A stretch of DNA of 64,000 nucleotides from Hymenobacter lapidiphilus (GTDB lineage Bacteria; Bacteroidota; Bacteroidia; Cytophagales; Hymenobacteraceae), in contig NZ_JABKAU010000017.1 of the NCBI RefSeq assembly GCF_013377885.1, positions 26,794 through 90,793 on the forward strand, in the 5' to 3' direction. Positions 17,659-26,093 of the stretch are shown here, in pieces. A model generated the notes under the pieces. It ran no database searches. It worked only from the letters and a program-made list of their open reading frames with translations, and was not told the origin of the DNA. Each line of letters starts with the position of its first letter. Within the stretch, counting starts at the first letter, position 1. The position numbers and the translations under genes were made by a program.

Positions 17659-17692
17659 CCGGCCCCGTTGCCTTTACCGGCAGCGGGGCCGG
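17659..17692. terminator. GC-rich hairpin, possible terminator
   Basis: CCGGCCCCGTTGCC and GGCAGCGGGGCCGG pair with a TTTACC loop (one G-U). There is no T tract after it, so function as terminator is uncertain. Confidence 0.45.
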
Positions 17693-17781
17693 CTCTTGAG
17701 AGGGTTACGCACACCCGGACCTAACTTCCGGGGGCGGGCTGCGTAAAATCGGGACACTACTCACCTGACTTCTCTTTCCCG

Positions 17782-18501
17782 ATGCTGAAGCTGATTCCTG
17801 CCACCGACCGTTACCACGCCACCCCGACCAACTGGTTGAGCAGCTATTATCTGCTCAGCTACGCCGACTATAACGACCCCGATAACGAGCATTTCGGCCC
17901 GTTGCGGGCGTTCAACGACGCCACCATTCAGGGCAAGGGTGGCTATCCGCAACAGCCGCGCTCCGAGATGGAGATTGTGACGCTGGTACTCGATGGCGAG
18001 CTGCAGCACGACGACACGGTAGGCAACCGCGGAACCATCAAGAAAGGCGATGCGCAGCGTATTACGGCCGGTACAGGCCTGGCGCATGCCGAGATGAACG
18101 CCACCGATACGCCCACGCACATCTACCAGATATGGCTGCTGCCGAGCCAGAGCGGTCTGGCTCCCTGCTACGAGCAGAAGGATGTGAATCTGTTTGATGC
18201 TAGCAACAAGCTGGTTCCGATAGCCTCGGGCCAGAAAGTGCTCGAAGATCTGCTATACATCAACTCCAATAGCACTATTTACTGGTGCAACCTCGACGCC
18301 GATGAGACAGTGCGCTTTAAAACCTTTCCCATCCGGAACACCTTCATATATGTGCTTGAGGGGCATATTTTTGTAAACGGCCTCGATGTAGGTACCAGCG
18401 ACCAGCTACGGGCCACCGATGAGCATGTACTCGAAATACAGGCGACGGCTGATGCCCGCTTTGTGCTGCTCGATCTGCCGGTTTCTCCGGCTAACTACTA
18501 A
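17782..18501 (+). CDS. Pirin family protein
   Basis: 239 residues. Bicupin metalloprotein; the N-terminal cupin holds the expected metal ligands in ... SEMEIVTLVLDGELQHDDTVGN and the AGTGLAHAEMN segment, and the protein keeps the pirin pattern FGPLRAFNDATI near the start. Some bacterial pirins degrade quercetin, others bind regulators; function here is open. The next gene starts 10 bases downstream, so both are probably one transcript. No clear promoter box was found just upstream. Confidence 0.92.
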   Translation: MLKLIPATDRYHATPTNWLSSYYLLSYADYNDPDNEHFGPLRAFNDATIQGKGGYPQQPRSEMEIVTLVLDGELQHDDTVGNRGTIKKGDAQRITAGTGLAHAEMNATDTPTHIYQIWLLPSQSGLAPCYEQKDVNLFDASNKLVPIASGQKVLEDLLYINSNSTIYWCNLDADETVRFKTFPIRNTFIYVLEGHIFVNGLDVGTSDQLRATDEHVLEIQATADARFVLLDLPVSPANY

Positions 18502-18510
18502 ATTCACTGC

Positions 18511-19227
18511 ATGAGCATTTCCTTTCCCGACAGCCTGATTCCAGCCGATGAGGCCGCCCGGCTGCGGGCCCTGCATCTTTATCAGATTGCGAATACACCT
18601 CCTGAACCCATCTTTGACGAATACGTTGCCTGGGCAGCGAAATTGTTCAGCACCCCCATTGCTGTAATTTCTCTGGTTGATGAAGAGCACGTTTGGTTTA
18701 AAGCGGCGGCCGGAGTCGATGGCGTGCCCCAGCTGCCCCGCAACTCCAGCCTTTGTTCGGCGGCCATTCTGGTCGATGTGCCTATCGTCACCTCCGACTA
18801 CTCGCCCGACAGCTGCCAGATCATCAAACAAGATGTGGCTTTGCAGATGGGCCTGAACTTCTACGCCGGCGCGGCGTTACGTACGCCCGATGGTTCCCGC
18901 ATCGGTATGATGGCCGTAATAGGGCAGGAGGAGCGGGTCTTGTCGGAGGCGGAAGAGGAAGTGTTGAAGCACTTGTCAGTACTCGTCAGCCGTACCATTG
19001 AACTGCGGTTCCAGTATCTGCAGGCTGAGCATAACGCCGACTGGGAGGCCGCTCAGCGCGAGCTTTCTGCTACCCTCGACGATAACGCGACGCTCACCCG
19101 TTACCTGATGGCCCGCAACAATGGCCTCAACCTCAACGACCCCGGAATACATACCCTCGTGGTTGCCCGCATGGCCGGTATGACCAAAGTTCTGGACCGC
19201 CGGATAGGCGAAAACGACGTGCAGTAG
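18511..19227 (+). CDS. Stand-alone GAF domain protein
   Basis: 238 residues. Residues about 10-165 form one GAF domain of the kind found at the N-terminus of sensor kinases: AARLRALHLYQIANTPPEPIFDE, then AKLFSTPIAVISLVDEEHVWFKA, an RNSSLCSAAI stretch, and FYAGAALRTPDGSRIGMMAVI. Normally such a domain leads a histidine kinase or cyclase; here it ends with a helical tail of about 70 residues and no output domain. It is co-directional with the pirin gene at 10 bases, so the pair may form a redox or small-molecule sensing unit (inference). A strong terminator follows. Confidence 0.88.
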   Translation: MSISFPDSLIPADEAARLRALHLYQIANTPPEPIFDEYVAWAAKLFSTPIAVISLVDEEHVWFKAAAGVDGVPQLPRNSSLCSAAILVDVPIVTSDYSPDSCQIIKQDVALQMGLNFYAGAALRTPDGSRIGMMAVIGQEERVLSEAEEEVLKHLSVLVSRTIELRFQYLQAEHNADWEAAQRELSATLDDNATLTRYLMARNNGLNLNDPGIHTLVVARMAGMTKVLDRRIGENDVQ

Positions 19228-19250
19228 CAACCAGTTGCTGCGTGCTGCCA

Positions 19251-19286
19251 AAAAAAGACTGCTCCTCCCGGGCAGTCTTTTTTTTA
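19251..19286 (+). terminator. Rho-independent terminator after the pirin-GAF pair
   Basis: AAAGACTGC / GCAGTCTTT stem with loop TCCTCCCGG and a long T tract. Confidence 0.9.
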
Positions 19287-19317
19287 TTACAAATGACCTC
19301 GGATAACTTCTTATAAT

Positions 19318-19480
19318 GAAGCTGTTTAGAAAGTCAAAAGAACGTCATGCTGAGTGTAGCCGAAGCATCTCTACCGTTTCGTTACAGTCATTTAGCGAAG
19401 CGGTAGAGATGCTTCGGCTGCGCGGACGCCAGATGAAGCATGACGTTCTGATTGATTCCGGGTACTTCCTAAACAGCTTC
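19318..19480. repeat. Family A repeat, extended MITE-like form with terminal inverted repeats
   Basis: 163 bases. Outer ends GAAGCTGTTTAG and CTAAACAGCTTC style termini, then AGTC ... GTAC, then the family A arms (GTCATGCTGAG, GCATCTCTACCG). The same extended form recurs at 29294-29445, including the right-hand segment GTTCTGATTGATTCC. The two termini are about 11 bases and perfectly inverted. It abuts the broken esterase gene. Confidence 0.85.
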
Positions 19481-19487
19481 AATTCAT

Positions 19488-19761
19488 GCAGTGGCACTGT
19501 AGCGCGAAGATCCGCTATGCCGCCACCGGGCATGCAAAGTACCGGCAGCACCCAATCGGGTGGGCCCGGGGGCGTGTACACGTTGATGCGCCGGGCTTCG
19601 CACAGCACCCGCGTGGCCAGCGTAAACGTCTGGCCAATGGTAAGCGCGGTGGCTGGGGCTGGTTGCTGCTGTGCCGTTGTGGGCAGGATAACGCCCAGCA
19701 TCACCGTAAGCAGCGGAAGCGCCAGTTGGGCGCGGGCTGGAAAAGGACGGGAGGATTGCAT
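19488..19761 (-). pseudogene. N-terminal remnant of a secreted alpha/beta-hydrolase esterase
   Basis: From the ATG at 19761 the frame reads a signal peptide (MQSSRPFPARAQLALPL ... TTAQ) and then about 45 residues (TIGQTFTLATRVL, RRINVYTPPGP, VLPVLCMPGGG) that match the start of secreted esterases of the Esterase_D kind, whose usual pattern is RRINVYLPPGY ... PVLYLLDGG. After GGGIADL (about residue 85) the similarity stops, and within 30 bases the sequence runs into the repeat at 19318-19480. The catalytic serine region is absent. I read this as a gene truncated by deletion at or near the repeat. It shares its strand with the M2 peptidase gene upstream. Confidence 0.7.
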
Positions 19762-19805
19762 GGCAGAAAGAGGTACGGTCCGGCAAAGCTGCCGGACCGT
19801 GGGAA

Positions 19806-21650
19806 TTACATGGTGTACTTGCGGCCTTTGTTCTTCTCTTTGAGGTAGGCCATCAAAGGCTGGAAATACTCGACCATGGCGCGGGCCGAGAGGTCTTCGC
19901 CGGTTTTCTCCTTTAATACCGTGCGCCAGTCCTTGCTCGCGCCGGGCCGCATAATGTCGGCCAGGAACGTGCCGACCTCCTTGCTGCCGTAGTAGTTGGT
20001 GGCGTGCGGGTCCTGCTTGAGGATGTTTTTGGCAATGTGGTCGTGGAGCTGGAACAGGATGACGTAGCTCAGGGCATAGTCGTAGTACTGGGCCGGGTCG
20101 TCGTTGATGTGGGTTTTGGTGGCCGGGTCCAGGTACTGCTCGCCGCGGGTAGTGGGCGGCACGATGCCCTGATATTGCTTGGCCAGCTCCCACCAGCGGG
20201 CATTCAGTTGGTCGGCGGGCAAGTTGTCGGCGTAGAAGCTGTTTTCCCACTCGCTCATCACGCCCGAGGCAAACGGAATAAACACCACCGAGCCCAGCGC
20301 CTCCTTCAGCAACGACTGCATCTCGTCGGTTTTTACCTTGGGGTCAATCAGCCCCAGCCCGGCCAGAAACGGCTTCTGGCGGGCCGCCAGGCCCATCAGG
20401 CTGCCCATGGCCTCGTGGTAGGCGCGGTTGGCCCCGCCGCGCAGCAGCACCGGCACCTCGGGGTTGGTATAGCTGAGGTAGTAGTAGATGTGGCCCAGCT
20501 CGTGGTGGGTGGTTTCGTACCACTCGGTGTTGGGCTCCACGCTCATCAGGCTGCGCACGTCCTGCTCCAGGTTCATGTGCCAGGCCGAGGCGTGGTTGTT
20601 CTTCTTGTAATCAGCGCCCTTGGGCAGCGGGTACAGGCTGGATTTCTCGTAGAACACCGGCGGCAGCGCCGGGAAGCCCAGGCTCTGGTAGAACCGCTCG
20701 GCCTGCTGCACCTGCCACTCGGCCCCTTTCTTGGCCAGCACGGGGTCGAGGTCGAGGCCTTTTACGTCCACCATGCTGCTCCAGTCCTGGCCCCAGCGGT
20801 TGGGCAGCCACGAAGCCGGCAGGTAATCGGGTACCTGCTTCACGCCGTACTGTTTGGCCAGCTCGTAGCGGGCGTAGGTGTGCAGCTCGCGGTAGAGCGG
20901 GCGCAGCTCGTCGTTGAGCTGGCGTACCAGCGTCATCATCTCCTGCCGGTTCAGGCCGTAATCGGAGGCTTGGTAGGTGAAGTAGTCGGGGTAGCCCAGG
21001 GCCTGCACCGTCTGGTTGCGCAGGTCGCGCAGGTTCAGCAGGCCGGGTTTCAGCGTTGGGCCAATTTCCTTGCTGGCTTCCCAGAGCTGCTGGCGCTTGG
21101 CTGGGTTCTTCTCCTTCCGCAGCAGCTCGTCGAGGTCGTTGGTGGTTACCGACTTGCCCTGGTATTTGTAGTCGAAGCCGTAGAGCTTTTCGGTCTGTTG
21201 GGTTTCGGCCTTGATGCGGGCCTTCACCACGTCGGCAATGGTTTGGGGCGAGTTGGCGGCGTTGTACAGGGCCGTTTCGAGCTGCTTCACTTGCAAACCG
21301 GACAGCTCGGCTTTGTGCTCCAGCAGCTGGCGCAGGCGGGTAATGTTCTCTGTCGAGCCGGTGAAGGCAGCCATCCGCTCGTTGGCGCGGGCCGTAGCCC
21401 CGGCGTTGGCTGTATCGCCAGGTACGATATGCGTGTTGGAGCGCCATTCGGCTTCGGCCGACGCCGTGTACAGGCGCTGGTATTCACCCGAATAGTAGTT
21501 GAGGTAAGTTTCGGCCAGCGCGGGCCAGTGGGGCGCGGCCGGGGCCGGCTGGGTTTCGGGCGGTGCCGTAGCTACCGGAACCTGGGCAGTGGGGGCGCAG
21601 GCCGCGAGCAGCGTGGCGGTGGCGAGTACGGGGAAGAAGGACTTTTTCAT
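19806..21650 (-). CDS. M2-family (angiotensin-converting-enzyme-like) metallopeptidase, lipoprotein
   Basis: 614 residues from the ATG at 21650. MKKSFFPVLATATLLAAC is a lipoprotein signal with lipidated Cys18; a longer frame upstream adds no such signal. A Pro/Ala-rich spacer follows. The catalytic zinc motif is HELGH (His383, Glu384, His387), preceded by WYETTHHELGH, with the third ligand region in GGANRAYHEAMGSL, as in bacterial M2 peptidyl-dipeptidases. Expected on the periplasmic side or cell surface, cutting C-terminal dipeptides from peptides. It lies just upstream of the esterase remnant with 44 bases between, so the two could once have been one operon. Confidence 0.93.
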   Translation of the reverse strand: MKKSFFPVLATATLLAACAPTAQVPVATAPPETQPAPAAPHWPALAETYLNYYSGEYQRLYTASAEAEWRSNTHIVPGDTANAGATARANERMAAFTGSTENITRLRQLLEHKAELSGLQVKQLETALYNAANSPQTIADVVKARIKAETQQTEKLYGFDYKYQGKSVTTNDLDELLRKEKNPAKRQQLWEASKEIGPTLKPGLLNLRDLRNQTVQALGYPDYFTYQASDYGLNRQEMMTLVRQLNDELRPLYRELHTYARYELAKQYGVKQVPDYLPASWLPNRWGQDWSSMVDVKGLDLDPVLAKKGAEWQVQQAERFYQSLGFPALPPVFYEKSSLYPLPKGADYKKNNHASAWHMNLEQDVRSLMSVEPNTEWYETTHHELGHIYYYLSYTNPEVPVLLRGGANRAYHEAMGSLMGLAARQKPFLAGLGLIDPKVKTDEMQSLLKEALGSVVFIPFASGVMSEWENSFYADNLPADQLNARWWELAKQYQGIVPPTTRGEQYLDPATKTHINDDPAQYYDYALSYVILFQLHDHIAKNILKQDPHATNYYGSKEVGTFLADIMRPGASKDWRTVLKEKTGEDLSARAMVEYFQPLMAYLKEKNKGRKYTM

Positions 21651-21790
21651 GGGGGCGGGGCGAGAGGCAGCAGAGGGGGTGTTTTGAATAGCAAAGAAGC
21701 TGTTCGCGTCACTTTTTCGGGTTTCTGAACGCGTAGAACCCGGAAAAGGAACGCAAACAGCTTCCAAGTTACACGGCCAGCCGAAATGCC

Positions 21791-22735
21791 CTACGCTGCT
21801 GCCTGCTCCTGGGCCAGGTGGCAATCCTTGTATTTGCGGCCGCTGCCGCAGGGGCAGGGCGAGTTGCGGCCGAATTTGCGGCGGCTCCGCAGCGTTTTAA
21901 GCCACTCCCGCGGATCGACGGCGCGGCGCAGGAAACGACTTTTAGGGTTCTGGCGGAAGGCCAGCAGCAATAGGCCGTACAGCTCGGGGTGGTGCTGCTG
22001 CAGTTTCTCGGGCTTCTCGAAGAAGTACTCCGTAACCACGGCAAAAAACTCGGCCTCGTTGGTGCCCGCGTAGTCGTTGATTTCGGAGTTGCCGGCCCGG
22101 ATGGCCTCAATTTCGCGCTTCATTACGGCTTCCCACTCGGGGCGCAGGGCCTCGGGCAGGGCTAGGCCGGGCACGCCGTCAATCACGCCGTCAGCCTCAT
22201 CAAGCAGGTGGGCAAACTCATGAATGCCCACATTCTGGCGGTCGAGCGAATCCTGGAAACCCCGCTCCAGCGACGTTTTCGACAGGCGCATGTAGTGCGA
22301 GGTCTGGAAGCCCTGCACGCTACCGAGTAGGGTGCCTTCGAGGCCCACGTACTCCTTGTTGGGGTCGCGTTGCATCGTCCAGGCGTCGGGCACCACCAGC
22401 ACCTCGCTCAGGTTGCCGTACTCCCAGTCAGGGAAGCCGAATACCGGAATAATGGCCGAGGCGGCTACCAGCAGCCGGGTGGCATCGTCCAGCTCGGTTT
22501 GTACGCCCGTTACGCGGGTCTGGGCCAGAAACAGCTGTACACGTTTCTCGAAGCGTGTTCTGTCGATTTCGGTAAGCGACAGGTAGAAGGCCACCCGCTC
22601 GCTGAGCACCAGCCGCCAGGCCGCCGGGAAGTCCTCGGCCAGGGCCGCCTTTTTAAGGCGGGTGTCCTGGGTGAGGTAACGATAGAAAAAGAAGCCCACC
22701 AGGGCCATCAGCGCGAAAAAGAACAGGTAAGGCAT
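21791..22735 (-). CDS. MtfA-type zinc peptidase (M90) with C-terminal SEC-C motif
   Basis: 314 residues. A single N-terminal membrane helix (LFFFALMALVGFFFYRY) is followed by an MtfA-like domain with HEFAH (His172, Glu173, His176) in NVGIHEFAHLLDEADG. E. coli MtfA is a soluble aminopeptidase that binds the repressor Mlc; this relative is membrane-anchored. Residues about 285-310 are a SEC-C motif (NSPCPCGSGRKYKDCH), a small zinc knuckle first known from SecA that binds ribosomes or SecB. The combination of membrane anchor, peptidase and SEC-C knuckle is worth noting. Single gene, on the strand opposite to the glycan locus that follows. Confidence 0.9.
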   Translation of the reverse strand: MPYLFFFALMALVGFFFYRYLTQDTRLKKAALAEDFPAAWRLVLSERVAFYLSLTEIDRTRFEKRVQLFLAQTRVTGVQTELDDATRLLVAASAIIPVFGFPDWEYGNLSEVLVVPDAWTMQRDPNKEYVGLEGTLLGSVQGFQTSHYMRLSKTSLERGFQDSLDRQNVGIHEFAHLLDEADGVIDGVPGLALPEALRPEWEAVMKREIEAIRAGNSEINDYAGTNEAEFFAVVTEYFFEKPEKLQQHHPELYGLLLLAFRQNPKSRFLRRAVDPREWLKTLRSRRKFGRNSPCPCGSGRKYKDCHLAQEQAAA

Positions 22736-23003
22736 GAGGCGCTAAACGGCCGGCCGGTGCTCAGGGTTGGGCTTACTGTACAGGGCCGGCTCCCGGTCAC
22801 GTTCATGCATTAGTAGATGCTTGAGTTAGCCGGCAGGTCGGGATGTTGAATTTCTGAGCAGCGTCGCCGATTTAAGTGTGCTGCCGGTTCGACTGATTGT
22901 CATTTTTTGCGTTACCAGTTCACATGCTTTTCCAGGCCGCCAGCTCCCACATATCTGTCGGCCTGCCAATGCTTCTTTCAATTCCCATCAATTCCCACTT
23001 TTT
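22736..23003 (+). other. Upstream region of the SusC/SusD locus
   Basis: 268 bases with no gene. No clean TAnnTTTG box is visible; a T-rich run (CATTTTTTGCG) at about 22902-22912 is the nearest candidate. No regulator gene lies next to the locus. Confidence 0.4.
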
Positions 23004-26000
23004 ATGAAAATTCCCTTACTCGTTGTGGGGCCACCGGCCTTGCGCCGCGTGGCCCCCTGGCCCCTTTTGGGCGCGGTGCTGCTCGGCGGCAGTGGCCAGG
23101 CAACTGCTGCAGTCCAGTCGGTGGCCAACCTGAACATTCCCGGCCGGTCCATTGCGGACCCAACGGCCGCACAACCCGATGCACCCATAACGGGCCGGGT
23201 AGTGGACGAGAAGGGCGGTGGGCTGCCCGGCGTGAACGTGGTAGTGAAAGGCACCAACAACGGCACCCAGACCGATGCCGACGGCCGCTTCACCCTCACG
23301 GTGCCCGATAACGCCACGCTTATCTTCTCTTCCGTGGGCTACACCAGCCAAGAGGTGGCCGTTAACGGCCGCGCTACTCTGGACATCAGCCTGGCACCCG
23401 ATGCGCAGGCACTGAGCGAGGTGGTGGTAGTGGGCTACGGCACGCAGCAGAAGCGCGACCTGACCGGCTCGGTGGCCCGCATTGAGGCCAAAGAGATTGT
23501 GAACCAGCCGGTGCAAACGCCTACCCAGGCGCTGCAGGGCAAAACGGCCGGTGTGCAGATTATCACCGACGGTACGCCCAATGCCCAGCCCACGGTGCGC
23601 ATCAGGGGTACGGGCACGCTGCTGGCCGGGGCCAACCCGCTTTATGTGGTGGATGGGGTGCAGACCACGGACATCCGGAACCTGAGCAATTCCGACATCG
23701 AAACCATCGACGTGCTGAAGGATGCCTCGGCCGCCGCTATTTATGGTGTGCGTGGGGCCAACGGGGTAATTATTGTGACTACCAAGCAGGGTAAGCAGGG
23801 CAAGCCCGTGCTGAGCTACAATAATACCGTGGGCTTCAAGCAGGCCACCCGGCTGGTAGACATGGCCGACGCCGGCCAGTACGTGAACTACCTCAAGGAT
23901 ACGGCTCCTAACGTAACGCTGCCCGACTTTACGGGCAGCACCAACTGGTACGACCAGATTCTGCGCACTGCTACTTACCAAAACCACAACCTGGCCGTGT
24001 CGGGGGCCAACGAGAACGTGCGCTACTACTTCAGCGGCAACCTGCTGCAGGACGACGGTTTGGCCATTACCAACCGCTTCAAGCGGCTCACGGTGCGCTC
24101 GAACACCGAGTTCATCCTTTCTTCCAAGGTCAGCATCAGTTCGCAGGCGTCGTTCAGCCGGGCCGATACGCGTGATGTAAACTTTGCCACCGCTTTCCAG
24201 AACGCCTACCGGGCCTCGCCGCTGATTACCGCCAAGCAGGATGGGCGCTACGGCAACACCTCGGCTTTTGGCAACGTGGGCAACCCGCTGCTCGATATTG
24301 AGCAGAACAACAACAAGTCGCTTGAAAACCGCTTGCAGGGCAATGTGGGCCTCAACCTGACCCCGATCGAGGGCCTGACGCTGCGTTCGGCCATCAACGT
24401 AGACCTGAGCTACAACAACCGCCGGGTGTACAACTACCAGTACGCCAATGATGAGAAAACCTTTCTGAAAGCCGGCGGCAACCAGCGCAACGACCGGAGC
24501 GCCCTGTTCGTGACGCAGATAAACAGCACCCGCTACCTGTGGGAAAATACAGCCACCTACCAGCGGCTGCTGGGCGACAAGCACAACCTGACCCTGCTGG
24601 TGGGCACCGTGACGGAGGAAGGCCAGACCAATTCGCTGGCCGGCTCGCGCTTCGATGTGCCCGCCGACCCCAACCAGTGGTATCTGGGCACCGGCGACCC
24701 TAACACGGCCGTTAACAGCTCGCCAGCTTTGGGCAAAGACCGCCGCCTGTCAGCGCTGGGCCGCATCAACTACGTGTACGACGGCAAATACCTGTTCACG
24801 AGCAACCTGCGCTACGACGGAACGTCCAAATTTAACTCGGACCAGCGCTGGGGTCTGTTCCCGTCGGTGGGTTTGGGCTGGGTGCTTACCGAGGAAAGCT
24901 TCCTGAAAGACCAGCAGCTGCTGAGCTTTTTAAAGCTGCGGGCCAGCTACGGCCGCCTCGGCAACGACCAGATTGACCCCAACTCCTACATCACGACGGC
25001 CGATATTAACATCCCGTACGTGTTCAATTCCCGGCCGGTGCTCGGGGCCGTTATCAGCCAGATAAAGGACCGTAACGTGCGCTGGGAAGTCACCCGCGAG
25101 TACGATGCGGCCCTGGAATTCGGCCTGCTCGACAACCGCCTGAGCGGCGAGGTAACCTACTACGACAAGCTGACCACCGACGCGCTGATTCCGGTAAACA
25201 TCCCGGCCTTGTTCGGCGACCCTGACAATCAGTACATCACCAACGCCGCCGACATCAGCAACCGGGGTCTGGAGGCGGCCCTGAACTGGCGCGCCAACGT
25301 GGGGGAGCGGTTTAGCTACAATTTTGGCGTTAATGCCACCTTCAATAAGAACCGCATTGAGAAGCTGAACGGCGGGCAGGCCCTGTTTGGGGGTGCCAAC
25401 AACGTCACGCGCTCCGGCAACGGTGTGGCGGCCGGTACCTTCTACGTGCTTAAGGCCGTGGGCGTGTTCCAGAACCAGGCCGAAATCGATGCTTATCCTA
25501 AGTACACTTTTGAGACGCCGAAGCCCGGCGACCTGAAGTACGCCGATGCTAACGGCGACGGCACCATTGACCTGCGCGACCGGGTGAATGCAGGCTCTTA
25601 CCAGCCGCCCATGTATTTCGGTATCAACGGCGGGCTCACCTTCAGCGGCGTCGACCTCTCGTTTGTGTTCAGCGGCAACGTGAACAACGACGTGTATAAC
25701 CGCAAAAAACAGGCAACCGGACAGGTAACCGACAACATCGAGGCCGACTTCGCCGACAACCGCTGGACGCCGACCAACCCTTCGAACACCGATCCGGCCA
25801 GCATCCGCAACAACACGCCCAACTCCACTTACTTCATCGAGTCGGGCTCCTACATCCGGCTCAACAACTTGGTGCTGGGCTACACGCTGCCCACCGAGCT
25901 GGTTAAGAAGATCCGGATGTCGTCGTTGCGCATCTATGCCACGGCCCAGAACCTGTTCACGGTTACCAACTACTCAGGCTTTACGCCGGAGCTGCCGGGT

Positions 26001-26081
26001 GGCCCGCTGGATTCGGGTATCGAGGCTACCACATACCCCACCAGCCGCACGCTGGCCCTGGGCCTGAACGTTAACTTTTAA
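23004..26081 (+). CDS. SusC/RagA-type TonB-dependent outer-membrane receptor
   Basis: 1025 residues from the ATG at 23004; the signal region MKIPLLVVGPPALRRVAPWP ... ATAA is unusually long and rich in Pro/Ala/Gly. Residues about 55-135 are a carboxypeptidase-regulatory-like domain (ITGRVVDEKGGGLPGVNV), then the TonB box/plug region with the SusC signature YGTQQKRDLTGSV and VRIRGTGTLLAGANPLYVVDG, then a 22-strand barrel ending with a C-terminal aromatic (LNVNF). SusC proteins import oligosaccharides with a SusD lid. The SusD gene starts 12 bases after its stop. Confidence 0.97.
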   Translation: MKIPLLVVGPPALRRVAPWPLLGAVLLGGSGQATAAVQSVANLNIPGRSIADPTAAQPDAPITGRVVDEKGGGLPGVNVVVKGTNNGTQTDADGRFTLTVPDNATLIFSSVGYTSQEVAVNGRATLDISLAPDAQALSEVVVVGYGTQQKRDLTGSVARIEAKEIVNQPVQTPTQALQGKTAGVQIITDGTPNAQPTVRIRGTGTLLAGANPLYVVDGVQTTDIRNLSNSDIETIDVLKDASAAAIYGVRGANGVIIVTTKQGKQGKPVLSYNNTVGFKQATRLVDMADAGQYVNYLKDTAPNVTLPDFTGSTNWYDQILRTATYQNHNLAVSGANENVRYYFSGNLLQDDGLAITNRFKRLTVRSNTEFILSSKVSISSQASFSRADTRDVNFATAFQNAYRASPLITAKQDGRYGNTSAFGNVGNPLLDIEQNNNKSLENRLQGNVGLNLTPIEGLTLRSAINVDLSYNNRRVYNYQYANDEKTFLKAGGNQRNDRSALFVTQINSTRYLWENTATYQRLLGDKHNLTLLVGTVTEEGQTNSLAGSRFDVPADPNQWYLGTGDPNTAVNSSPALGKDRRLSALGRINYVYDGKYLFTSNLRYDGTSKFNSDQRWGLFPSVGLGWVLTEESFLKDQQLLSFLKLRASYGRLGNDQIDPNSYITTADINIPYVFNSRPVLGAVISQIKDRNVRWEVTREYDAALEFGLLDNRLSGEVTYYDKLTTDALIPVNIPALFGDPDNQYITNAADISNRGLEAALNWRANVGERFSYNFGVNATFNKNRIEKLNGGQALFGGANNVTRSGNGVAAGTFYVLKAVGVFQNQAEIDAYPKYTFETPKPGDLKYADANGDGTIDLRDRVNAGSYQPPMYFGINGGLTFSGVDLSFVFSGNVNNDVYNRKKQATGQVTDNIEADFADNRWTPTNPSNTDPASIRNNTPNSTYFIESGSYIRLNNLVLGYTLPTELVKKIRMSSLRIYATAQNLFTVTNYSGFTPELPGGPLDSGIEATTYPTSRTLALGLNVNF

Positions 26082-26093
26082 TCTGCACCGCGC

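Noticed and set aside
19484..19786. 100-codon frame on the minus strand over the esterase remnant
   Set aside because: It is the wrong frame of the same DNA; the frame from 19761 has the signal peptide and esterase similarity.
20004..21728. 574-codon open frame opposite to the M2 peptidase
   Set aside because: Antisense shadow; the M2 peptidase has its zinc motif and lipoprotein signal.
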